Of a DNA stretch of 64,000 nucleotides, positions 44,071 to 51,478 are shown one piece after another; the first letter of the stretch is position 1; every line of letters starts with the position of its first letter. The stretch covers positions 198,550 through 262,549 of the forward strand of contig JAVJUS010000094.1 in assembly GCA_040220455.1 (NCBI GenBank). Direction: 5' to 3'. The notes beneath the pieces were generated by a model. That model saw only the letters and a program-made list of their open reading frames with translations, did no database searches and was not told where the DNA came from. Source of the DNA: JAVJUS01 sp040220455. Lineage in GTDB: Bacteria; Pseudomonadota; Alphaproteobacteria; DSM-16000; Inquilinaceae. A program made the position numbers and the translations under genes.

Positions 44071-46221
44071 ATGGCCGACGACACGGTGGAGGAGTCCGGC
44101 GCCGACGACGCGCGGGAGGCGGGCGCCGTGCGCCGCATGGCGCGCCGGCTCGTGGCCTCCCTCGTGGCCGGGCTCTCGGCCGAGCGCGACCGCTGGAGCT
44201 TGTGGCTGCCGGTCGCCTTCGGCGCGGGCGTCGCGCTGTTCTTCGCCTTGCCCGCCGATCCGCCGGTCTGGGCCGGGCCGACGGCGCTCGCCCATGCCGC
44301 CGCCGGGCTGGCGCTGGCCCGCCGGTACGGGCGCGCGGGGCCGGTCTTCGTCGCATTGGTGGCGCTCGCCGCCGGCTTCGGCGCCGCGCAGTGGCGCACG
44401 GCGCGGGTCGACGCGCCCCTGCTGCGCGGGGAGGTCGGGCCGGTGACGGTGGAGGGGCGGGTGGTCGCCCTCGACCGGCGCCCGGACGGCGTCCGGATCA
44501 CGCTCGACCGCCTGGTCCTCGACCGCCTCGCGCCCGAGGAGCGGCCGCGCCGGGTGCGCGTCAAGCTGACCGAGGGAGAGGTGCCGCCGACCGGCGCTCG
44601 CGTCACGGTGCCGGCGGTCCTCCTCGGACCCTCGGGGCCGGCCGCGCCCGGTGCGTTCGACTTCCGCCGGCGCGCCTATTTCGAGGGGCTGGGCGCGGTG
44701 GGCTACGCCCTGGGTCCAACGACGATCCGGGCGCCGCCGGAGACCGGCGGACCGGCCCTCTGGCTCGAGCGGCTGCGCCAGGGCGTGGCGGCGCGCATCG
44801 CCGCGGCGCTGGACGGGCAGGCGGGCGCCGTCGCGGTCGCGCTGCTGACCGGGGAGCGGGGCGGCATCGCGCCGGAGACGGCGGAGGCCATGCGCGCCTC
44901 CGGCCTCGCCCATCTGCTGGCGATCTCGGGCCTGCATCTGGGCCTGATCGCGGGCCTGGTCTTCGCCGGCCTGCGCGCGGCGCTGGCGGCGAGTGAGACA
45001 CTGGCGCTGACCCGGCCGATCAAGAAATGGGCCGCCGCCGCGGCCCTGGCGGCGGCCTTCGCCTACATGCTGATCGTCGGCGCGACGGTGCCGACCCAGC
45101 GCGCCTTCCTGATGACGGGCATCGTCCTGCTGGGCGTGCTGACGGACCGGACGGCGATTTCCATGCGCCTGGTCGCCTGGGCGGCGGTCGTCGTGCTGGC
45201 GATCGCGCCCGAAAGCCTGCTCGGTCCGAGCTTCCAGATGTCCTTCGCCGCCGTCGTCGCGCTGGTTGCCGCCTACGAGGTCGTCGCGCCACGCTTCGCG
45301 GCCTGGCGGGAAGCGGGGGGCCTCGCCGCGCGGCCGGTGCTCTATCTGGTCGGGGTCTCGGCGACGACCCTGATCGCGTCGGTCGCGACCGGGCTCTTCT
45401 CCCTCTTCCATTTCCAAGCCTTCGCCAGCTACGGCATCGCCGCGAACCTGCTCGCCGTGCCGGTCATGGCGTTCTGGGTGATGCCCTGGGGTGTCGCGGC
45501 CTATGCCCTGATGCCCCTGGGTCTGGAGGGACTGGCACTCACGCCCATGGGCTGGGGACTGTCGGCGGTTCTGGGGATCGCGCACGCCGTTGCCGGCTGG
45601 CCGGGCGCCGTGCTCGCCGTGCCGGCCATGCCGGGCTGGGGCCTCGTCGCCGGCGTGGCGGGCGGTCTCTGGCTATGCCTGTGGCAGCGCCCCTGGCGCC
45701 TCATCGGCATGGCCGGGATCGCGGTGGCGCTGGCCGGCCCCGCGCTCGCGCCGCGGCCGGTCGTCCTGATCGACGCCGAGGCCCGGCTTGTCGCCACACG
45801 CGGCGCCGGCGGTGATCTTGTCTTCTCCGACGACCGGCGCGCGGCCTTCGAACGCGGGATCTGGCTGGAGCGCAACGGCCAGACCACGCCGCGCTTCCGG
45901 CCGGCAAGCGGGGCGGCGCACGGCGACGGCCTGGCCTGCGACGGGCTCGCCTGCTTCTACCGGCCGGACGGCGACGAGCCGGGCCCGCTGATCGCCCTGG
46001 TCGAGGATCCGAGGGCCTTCGCCGAGGACTGTCTCTTCGCCGACGCCGTCGTCGCGACGGTCCCCGTTCCGGCGTTCTGCCGTCGCCGCGTGCCGCTCGT
46101 CGTCGACCGCTTCGATGTCTGGCGCGACGGCGCCCACGCCGTCTACGCCGAGGACGGCGCGCTCACCGTCCGCTCGGTCGGCGGACGGGGCGGAGACCGA
46201 CCTTGGTCCGTTGCGCGGTAG
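44071..46221 (+). CDS. comEC: ComEC/Rec2-family membrane protein
   Basis: This 716-aa polytopic protein is ComEC-like, the DNA uptake channel of natural transformation. After an N-terminal helix pair comes an OB-like DUF4131 domain (about residues 110-225). The competence core has the hallmark ALLTGERGGIAPETAEAMRA and SGLAHLLAISGLHLGLIAGL, then many helices to about residue 560. The soluble tail (about 560-716) lacks a recognisable HxHxDH metallo-beta-lactamase motif. Whether the strain is competent is unknown. In related genomes lexA commonly follows, but here a foreign-looking gene intervenes. Confidence 0.9.
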   Translation: MADDTVEESGADDAREAGAVRRMARRLVASLVAGLSAERDRWSLWLPVAFGAGVALFFALPADPPVWAGPTALAHAAAGLALARRYGRAGPVFVALVALAAGFGAAQWRTARVDAPLLRGEVGPVTVEGRVVALDRRPDGVRITLDRLVLDRLAPEERPRRVRVKLTEGEVPPTGARVTVPAVLLGPSGPAAPGAFDFRRRAYFEGLGAVGYALGPTTIRAPPETGGPALWLERLRQGVAARIAAALDGQAGAVAVALLTGERGGIAPETAEAMRASGLAHLLAISGLHLGLIAGLVFAGLRAALAASETLALTRPIKKWAAAAALAAAFAYMLIVGATVPTQRAFLMTGIVLLGVLTDRTAISMRLVAWAAVVVLAIAPESLLGPSFQMSFAAVVALVAAYEVVAPRFAAWREAGGLAARPVLYLVGVSATTLIASVATGLFSLFHFQAFASYGIAANLLAVPVMAFWVMPWGVAAYALMPLGLEGLALTPMGWGLSAVLGIAHAVAGWPGAVLAVPAMPGWGLVAGVAGGLWLCLWQRPWRLIGMAGIAVALAGPALAPRPVVLIDAEARLVATRGAGGDLVFSDDRRAAFERGIWLERNGQTTPRFRPASGAAHGDGLACDGLACFYRPDGDEPGPLIALVEDPRAFAEDCLFADAVVATVPVPAFCRRRVPLVVDRFDVWRDGAHAVYAEDGALTVRSVGGRGGDRPWSVAR

Positions 46222-46239
46222 GACCGACCCGCTACGCGA

Positions 46240-46310
46240 GCATGCTTTTGCGAGTAAGTCTGGTTAATATCCACAACATTAGATAAAAAATGATTTTAAA
46301 TTGTATGCGT
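46240..46310 (+). other. AT-rich leader island
   Basis: This stretch contains TTAATAT, TTAGATAAAAAATGATTTTA and TTGTATG in a chromosome otherwise dominated by G and C. It marks the left edge of the accessory insertion and probably includes the promoter of the Cry-like gene. No single -35/-10 pair stands out. No LexA-box-like element was seen. Confidence 0.6.
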
Positions 46311-46362
46311 GAGCGCTCTAAGACCGTATCCGGAACCGAATTCATTTCGTGAAGGACCGATC

Positions 46363-47814
46363 ATGACGCCCACCTATACATCCGTGGCAGCGCTGTCCAC
46401 GGCGAGCGCCGCCACCTACGAGTACGAATTCGACTACAACCACGCTGCCATGGTCGTCGTCGCCACGGCCGTCGGCTACATCCCCGTCGTCGGCGGGATG
46501 CTCAGCGGCCTCGTCAACATCCTCTGGCCGCCGACGCAGCACGACGTCTGGGCCGAAATCGAGGACCAGGTCGAGGCGCTGGTCGACGAGAAGATCGACA
46601 ACGCCGTCTGGCAGGATGTCAGCGCGACCTTGCAGGGGCTCTACAACGTCTCGGCCAACTACCTCAACGCCGTGCACAACACGCCGGACGACACCCAGCA
46701 GATCGGCCGTGACTGGACCTATGTCCAGAATGCGCTGCTGGAGGCGACGCCCCAATTCCAGCGGCCGGACTGGCAGTTCCTGTTGCTGCCGCTGTTCGCG
46801 CAGTACGTCAACCTGTTCGCCGCTACCTATCGCGACGGCATCGACTTCGGCGCGGAGTGGGATTTCACGCAGAGCACGATCGACCAGCTCAAGTCGGACC
46901 TGAACAGCAAGCTGCTGGAGTTCGAGACCTACACGATGGGCGTCTACGACGCGCAGCTCGCCCAGGTCGAGAGCACGGCGCCGTCGAACAGCCAAAAGAC
47001 CCAGCCCTTCAATACGATCAACGCCTTCAAGCGCCAGATGCAGTTGACAGTGCTCGACTACGTCTCGCTCTGGCCGTACTACAACCCCTATGCCTATCCC
47101 GATCCGGCCGCCGTCGACGTCCGCCTGTACCGGGAAATCTACTCCGACGCGCTGGGCACCTCCGACGATTCGCCCTTCGGGCTGCCCGCCGAATCCCCGA
47201 CGAAGCCGATCACCCACATCACGGTCTGGGGCTGGGACCGCATCGATGCGGTGAAGGTCGACTATGCGGACGGCGGCGGGCCCGACGGCGAGACCACGAC
47301 CGGGCGCATGGGCGACAGCAGCGGCGGCTCGGACGCGCCGCCGCACGGCGGCAGCTTCTCGATCGCCAGCCTGGGCGACGTCAATCACGTCAAGGTGCTC
47401 AGCGGCACGATCCTCAACGCGATGTGGCTCGACTTCACGGGCGGGGAGAACACCGGCAAGCTCGGCGGCAACTACCCGGGCGGCAACGAGTCGAACTGGA
47501 GCTTCGAGGGCGAGATCCTGTCGAGCATCAAGATCATGGGCGTGAGCAACTACTACGGCAGCGCCGACTGCATGGTGCTCGGCTTCATGTTCAAGGACGG
47601 CAAGGTCCCGCCGCCGGACGGCGACGTGGCCCGCGCGCTCTATGTCTCCACGCCGGCCGCCGGATCGACCCTCTCGCTGACGGCGCGCTACGGGATGTCC
47701 GAGGCCCATGCCGCGGTCACACAGGAACGGGCCAAGGACCTGGCCTGGGACGCCGAGCGCGAGGCCTTCTGGTCCCGCATCGCCGCCGCCGCCGCGGCGT
47801 TCCAGAAGGGCTGA
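46363..47814 (+). CDS. Cry-like delta-endotoxin domain I fused to jacalin-like domain
   Basis: This 483-aa protein looks like a pore-forming toxin. Residues about 30-265 match the helical domain I of Bacillus three-domain Cry toxins (Endotoxin_N family) in order: helix alpha-2 region VGYIPVVGGMLSGLVNILWP; VWAEIEDQVEALVDEKI; the alpha-5 and block 1 region LLPLFAQYVNLFAATYRDGI and DFGAEWDFTQSTI; the alpha-7 region FKRQMQLTVLDYVSLWPYYN; then VRLYREIYSDALG. Residues about 280-412 form a jacalin-like lectin domain: KPITHITVWGWDRIDAVKVD, GRMGDSSGG, then IKIMGVSNYYGSADCMVLGF. The Ala-rich tail (413-483) is unassigned. Canonical Cry domains II and III are absent, and there is no signal peptide. The ATG has GAAGGA upstream; a GTG at 46309 is an alternative. 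It stands alone between comEC and lexA. The Cry relationship rests on recalled motif similarity, and the target is unknown. Confidence 0.8.
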   Translation: MTPTYTSVAALSTASAATYEYEFDYNHAAMVVVATAVGYIPVVGGMLSGLVNILWPPTQHDVWAEIEDQVEALVDEKIDNAVWQDVSATLQGLYNVSANYLNAVHNTPDDTQQIGRDWTYVQNALLEATPQFQRPDWQFLLLPLFAQYVNLFAATYRDGIDFGAEWDFTQSTIDQLKSDLNSKLLEFETYTMGVYDAQLAQVESTAPSNSQKTQPFNTINAFKRQMQLTVLDYVSLWPYYNPYAYPDPAAVDVRLYREIYSDALGTSDDSPFGLPAESPTKPITHITVWGWDRIDAVKVDYADGGGPDGETTTGRMGDSSGGSDAPPHGGSFSIASLGDVNHVKVLSGTILNAMWLDFTGGENTGKLGGNYPGGNESNWSFEGEILSSIKIMGVSNYYGSADCMVLGFMFKDGKVPPPDGDVARALYVSTPAAGSTLSLTARYGMSEAHAAVTQERAKDLAWDAEREAFWSRIAAAAAAFQKG

Positions 47815-47855
47815 GTGGGGCGGACACCGACCGCCGACCATAGGCTTCGAAGCGT

Positions 47856-47989
47856 CCCGTAGGTCGGTCGAGCGTCAGCGAGCCCGACATTGCCGGCGTC
47901 GGAGCGGGTCCGTGCGTGTCGGGTTCGCTTCGCTCAGCCGACCTACGCCGCACCGGCCCGTAGGTCGGTCGAGCGTGGGCGAGCCCGAC
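47856..47989 (+). repeat. Cluster of three REP-like palindromic repeats
   Basis: Three related units of about 30-33 bases lie between the Cry-like gene and lexA. Copy 1 is 47856-47888 (plus), copy 2 is 47918-47947 (inverted) and copy 3 is 47957-47989 (plus). Copies 1 and 3 differ at 2 of 33 positions. Each begins CGTAGGTCGG and ends near CCCGAC, so each can form an imperfect hairpin. This is the widespread GTAGGTCGG...CCCGAC REP family, different from the repeat between lolD and dnaE. The elements may serve as a bidirectional terminator for the convergent Cry-like and lexA genes. Confidence 0.85.
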
Positions 47990-48030
47990 CTCCCGGCGGT
48001 AGGAGCCGGCCGCGGCCGTCGGCCGCGGCC

Positions 48031-48777
48031 TCAATATTGGCGGATCAGGCCGACGAGGCGGCCCTGGACCTGCACCCGGTCGGGGCCGAAGATCCGCGTC
48101 TCGTAGGCGGCGTTGGCGGGCTCCAGCGCAACCGTGTTGCCGCGCTTGCGCAAGCGCTTCAGCGTCGCCTCGTGGCCGTCGACAAGGGCGACGACGATCG
48201 CGCCGTTCTCCGCGGTCTCGCAGCGTCGGATGATCACCGTGTCGCCGTCGAGGATCCCGGCCTCGACCATGCTGTCGCCCTCCACCTCGAGGGCGTAGTG
48301 CTCCCCGCCGGCGACGAGGGTGGAGGGGACGTCGGCGCTGCGCGAAGTGTCGCGCAGGGCCTCGATCGGCGTGCCGGCCGCGATCCGGCCGTAGAGCGGG
48401 AGCTGGACCAGCTCGCCCGGATCCTCGGGCGTCGTCTCCGGCATCCCGCGCCCGCCGACCCGCGCCTCGAACCCGCCATGGATCACGGTCGGGGAGAAGC
48501 CTTCCGCCCCCGGGCCGGGCGGCGGCTGGCCGCCCCCCGCGGCGGCCGGCGCCACGCGCCCGCCCTCCGGCAGGCGCAGGACTTCGAGCGCCCGGGCCCG
48601 GTGGGGCAGGCGGCGGATGAAGCCCCGTTCCTCCAGCCCCGTGATCAGCCGGTGGATGCCCGACTTCGACTTCAGGCCGAGCGCTTCCTTCATCTCGTCG
48701 AAGGAGGGCGACACCCCACCCTCCGCCAGGCGGTCGTGGATGAAGAGGAGCAGTTCGTACTGCTTTTTCGTCAACAT
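48031..48777 (-). CDS. lexA: SOS repressor LexA
   Basis: LexA (248 aa) represses the SOS regulon and self-cleaves when RecA filaments form. The winged-helix DNA-binding domain is MLTKKQYELLLFIHDRLAEG followed by VSPSFDEMKEALGLKSKSGI. The cleavage site is Ala134-Gly135 in YGRIAAGTP. The catalytic dyad is Ser169 in EVEGDSMVEAG and Lys207 in GHEATLKRLRKRG. A long linker (about 70-120) makes it larger than the E. coli protein, as usual in Alphaproteobacteria. The ATG at 48777 is the consensus start. Candidate LexA boxes lie upstream. Confidence 0.97.
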   Translation of the reverse strand: MLTKKQYELLLFIHDRLAEGGVSPSFDEMKEALGLKSKSGIHRLITGLEERGFIRRLPHRARALEVLRLPEGGRVAPAAAGGGQPPPGPGAEGFSPTVIHGGFEARVGGRGMPETTPEDPGELVQLPLYGRIAAGTPIEALRDTSRSADVPSTLVAGGEHYALEVEGDSMVEAGILDGDTVIIRRCETAENGAIVVALVDGHEATLKRLRKRGNTVALEPANAAYETRIFGPDRVQVQGRLVGLIRQY

Positions 48778-48843
48778 GGCCGGCCCCGTGTCGCGCGGCC
48801 GCTCGAGCGGGCCGCCTACTGGATTCGGGGTCCAACCTAATCG

Positions 48844-48883
48844 GAACAAAAGCGCAACGTCAAGCAATGTTCCGCTTTTATTC
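48844..48883 (-). promoter_or_regulatory. Paired LexA-box candidates upstream of lexA
   Basis: Alphaproteobacterial LexA binds the direct repeat GTTC-N7-GTTC. On the minus strand 48858-48844 reads GTTGCGCTTTTGTTC, one mismatch. On the plus strand 48869-48883 reads GTTCCGCTTTTATTC, one mismatch. Both share the spacer CGCTTTT and form a large inverted repeat 67-107 bases upstream of the lexA ATG. This suggests autoregulation, possibly by two LexA dimers. Confidence 0.5.
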
Positions 48884-48915
48884 CATGAAGACTTCCGCGT
48901 CGGCGGGATCGCCCG

Positions 48916-50154
48916 TCACAGCCGGGTCAGGCCGGCCTCGAAGGGCACGATTTCGACCGTCTCGCCGGCCCGCGCCGCCGGGGCGTTGGGCGGCCGGACG
49001 ACCAGGCAGTCGGCCCGCGCGAGGGTGGCGACCATGGAGGAGTCCTGGCGCGCGAACGGGGTCGCCACCGGCGTGCCGTCGGCCTCGCGCGATAGAGCGG
49101 CGCGCAGGTAGTCCTGGCGCCGGTCGTTGGCCGGCAACTCGCGGCCCAGGCTGGCGGTGACCGGTGCCTCGGGCAGGTGGACGCCCTGGAGCGCGAACAG
49201 CAGCGGTCGCAGGAAGAGCAGGGCGCAGACCAGGGTGGACACCGGGTTCCCCGGCAGGCCCAGCATCGGCATGGCACTGATCCGTCCGAACAACAGCGGC
49301 TTGCCGGGGCGCATGGCGATGCGCCAGAAGTCGAGGGCGAGCCCGTTATCGCCGGTGTCGCCGCCGCCCAGCCCCTCCCGGATCAGATCGTGCTCGCCGA
49401 CCGACGCACCGCCGGTCGTCACCAGCAGGTCGGCGCCGCGGGCGTCGGCGACGCGGGCCGCCAAAGCCTGGGGATCGTCCGGCGCGATCCCGAGACTGAC
49501 CGGCACGCCGCCGCAGGCCGTGACCACGGCCGACAGGGACGGGCCGTTGGCGCTGACGATCTGGCTGGGCCCCACCGGCTCGCCCGGCATGACGATCTCG
49601 TCCCCGGTCGCCAGGATCGCGACCCGGGGCCGGCGATGGACGCGCAACCAGGGCAGGTTCATCGCCGCGGCGAGGCCGATATGCCGCGCGGTCATGAGGG
49701 TGCCGGCCGGCAGCAACACCTCGCCCTCGCGGAAATCGAGCCCGGCGGGCCGGACGAAGCGGCCGGCGGGCGCGCTTTCCCGCACGGTGACGCGCGCGCC
49801 GGACGCTACCTCCTCGCGCTCGGTGTCCTCCTGGATGACGATCGCGTCGGCGCCGTCGGGAAGAGGCGCGCCGGTGAAGATGCGCACGCACTCGCCGGGA
49901 CCGATCGCGCCGTCGAAGGTGGTGCCGGCCGGCACGCGGCCGATTTCCGTCAGGACCGCCGGCACGTCCGCGACATCGGCCGCGCGCACGGCGTAGCCGT
50001 CCATGGCCGAAAGCGCCGCCCAGGGCTGGGTGCGGCGCGCCGCGGCGTCGGCGGCGAGGACCCGGCCCAGGGCGTCGGGAAGCGCGACCGTCTCGGCGGG
50101 CAGGGGCGCGACGCCGGCGAGGATGCGCTGCCTCGCCTCCTCGACCGGGATCAT
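48916..50154 (-). CDS. moeA: Molybdopterin molybdenumtransferase MoeA
   Basis: MoeA (412 aa) inserts molybdate into adenylylated molybdopterin to give molybdenum cofactor. RRTQPWAALSAMDGYAVRAA is the conserved N-terminal motif. GPGECVRIFTGAPLPDGADA, ATGDEIVMPGEPVGPSQI, VTTGGASVGEHDLIREGLGG and MLGLPGNPVSTLVCALLF cover domains I-III in order. The ATG overlaps the moaC stop by one base (TGATG). The run trpC-moaC-moeA-lexA is a known alphaproteobacterial arrangement. Confidence 0.96.
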   Translation of the reverse strand: MIPVEEARQRILAGVAPLPAETVALPDALGRVLAADAAARRTQPWAALSAMDGYAVRAADVADVPAVLTEIGRVPAGTTFDGAIGPGECVRIFTGAPLPDGADAIVIQEDTEREEVASGARVTVRESAPAGRFVRPAGLDFREGEVLLPAGTLMTARHIGLAAAMNLPWLRVHRRPRVAILATGDEIVMPGEPVGPSQIVSANGPSLSAVVTACGGVPVSLGIAPDDPQALAARVADARGADLLVTTGGASVGEHDLIREGLGGGDTGDNGLALDFWRIAMRPGKPLLFGRISAMPMLGLPGNPVSTLVCALLFLRPLLFALQGVHLPEAPVTASLGRELPANDRRQDYLRAALSREADGTPVATPFARQDSSMVATLARADCLVVRPPNAPAARAGETVEIVPFEAGLTRL

Positions 50155-50633
50155 CACGGCGCCTCGTAGGTTCCTGACTTGCCGCCGGATTTGTGCGTCA
50201 GGCGGATGTCGCCGATGACCATGCCCCGATCGACCGCCTTGCACATGTCGTAGACCGTCAGCGCCGCCACGCTGACCGCCGTCATCGCCTCCATTTCGAC
50301 GCCGGTGCGCCCGGTAACCTTGGCGGTCGCCGCGATCTCGACCGCGCCCGCGGCCTCGTCGCAGCTCAGATCCAGGGTGACGGAGTCGAGCCCCAGCGGA
50401 TGGCATAGCGGGATCAGCTCGCCCGTGCGCTTGGCCGCCATGATGCCGGCAATGCGCGCGATGCCGAGCACGTCGCCCTTGGCATGGGCGCCGTCGCGGA
50501 TCAGCCGCAAGGTCTCCGGCTGCATGGTGATCCGGCCCTTGGCGGTCGCCGAGCGGTCGGTCGCCGCCTTGGTCGAGACATCGACCATGCGGGCGTTGCC
50601 CCGGGCGTCGAAATGGGTGAGGTCGTCGCTCAT
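50154..50633 (-). CDS. moaC: Cyclic pyranopterin monophosphate synthase MoaC
   Basis: MoaC (159 aa) acts with MoaA to convert GTP to cyclic pyranopterin monophosphate, the first molybdopterin intermediate. RMVDVSTKAATDRSATAKGR, GELIPLCHPLGLDSV and TGVEMEAMTAVSVAALTVYD followed by MCKAVDR include the catalytic Lys and Asp. Length is normal. Its start overlaps the trpC stop by 4 bases and its end overlaps moeA by one base, so the three genes are translated in a chain. Confidence 0.97.
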   Translation of the reverse strand: MSDDLTHFDARGNARMVDVSTKAATDRSATAKGRITMQPETLRLIRDGAHAKGDVLGIARIAGIMAAKRTGELIPLCHPLGLDSVTLDLSCDEAAGAVEIAATAKVTGRTGVEMEAMTAVSVAALTVYDMCKAVDRGMVIGDIRLTHKSGGKSGTYEAP

Positions 50634-51478
50634 GCCGGCGTGTCGGCGGCGGCCGGCGCGGCCGTGCGCGGCGGCCCGGGCGGCGTGAGAAGGGCGCGCG
50701 TCGCCGCGGCCACGTCCGGCTGGCGCATCAGGCTCTCGCCGATCAGGAAGGTCGTCACCCCGACGGCGGCGAGGCGGGCGAGATCGGCCGGCGCCGACAG
50801 CCCGCTCTCGCCGACCACCAGGCGCCCGTCCCCGACGACACGTGACGCCAGCCTCTCCGTCGTCTTCAGGTCGACCGCCAGGGTCTTGAGATCGCGGTTG
50901 TTGACGCCGATCAGCGCCTGCGCCGGCGCCAGGGCGAGCGCGCGATCGAGCTCGGCCGCGTCATGCACCTCCACCAGGATGTCGAGGCCCTGCTCGATCG
51001 CCGCCGCCGCCAGCTCCGACACGGCGCCGTCGTCGAGCGCGGCCATGATCAGCAGCACGCAATCCGCGCCGATCGCCCGGGCCTCGACGATCTGGTAGGG
51101 ATCGAGCATGAAGTCCTTGCGCAGGACCGGCAGCGGACAGGCGTCCCGCGCGGCCGACAGATAGGCGTCTTCGCCCTGGAAATAGGGGCCGTCGGTCAGC
51201 ACCGACAGGCAGGTGACGCCGCCGGCGGCATAGGCCCGGGCCAGGGCCGGCGGGTCGAAGTCCGGCCGGATCAACCCGCGCGAGGGCGAGGCCTTCTTGA
51301 TCTCGCCGATCAGGCCGTAGCGCCCCTCGGCCTCGGCCCGGCGCAGCGCGTCGGCGAAGCCGCGGGGTGCGGCGGCGGAGCGGGCCGCGCCCTCCACGGC
51401 GCCGATCGGGCGGTGCGCCTTGCGGCGGGCCACCTCCTCGCGCGTGTCCGCGCAGATGCGGGCAAGAACGTCGCTCAT
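50630..51478 (-). CDS. trpC: Indole-3-glycerol phosphate synthase
   Basis: TrpC (282 aa) closes the indole ring in tryptophan synthesis. It is a TIM barrel with GLIGEIKKASPSRGLIRPDF, CLSVLTDGPYFQGEDAYL, VLRKDFMLDPYQIVEARAIG and LIGVNNRDLKTLAVDLKTTE. The catalytic Lys and Glu residues lie in these strands. The ATG at 51478 overlaps the trpD stop by 4 bases. It has a Pro/Ala-rich tail. It is the monofunctional form, not fused to TrpF. Confidence 0.96.
   Translation of the reverse strand: MSDVLARICADTREEVARRKAHRPIGAVEGAARSAAAPRGFADALRRAEAEGRYGLIGEIKKASPSRGLIRPDFDPPALARAYAAGGVTCLSVLTDGPYFQGEDAYLSAARDACPLPVLRKDFMLDPYQIVEARAIGADCVLLIMAALDDGAVSELAAAAIEQGLDILVEVHDAAELDRALALAPAQALIGVNNRDLKTLAVDLKTTERLASRVVGDGRLVVGESGLSAPADLARLAAVGVTTFLIGESLMRQPDVAAATRALLTPPGPPRTAAPAAADTPA

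Noticed and set aside
46309..46362. GTG start adding 18 residues to the Cry-like protein
   Set aside because: It lies in the AT-rich leader without a ribosome site. The ATG at 46363 has GAAGGA at a suitable distance.
47856..47989. CRISPR array between the Cry-like gene and lexA
   Set aside because: The units alternate in orientation with unequal spacing and are self-palindromic, which fits REP elements.
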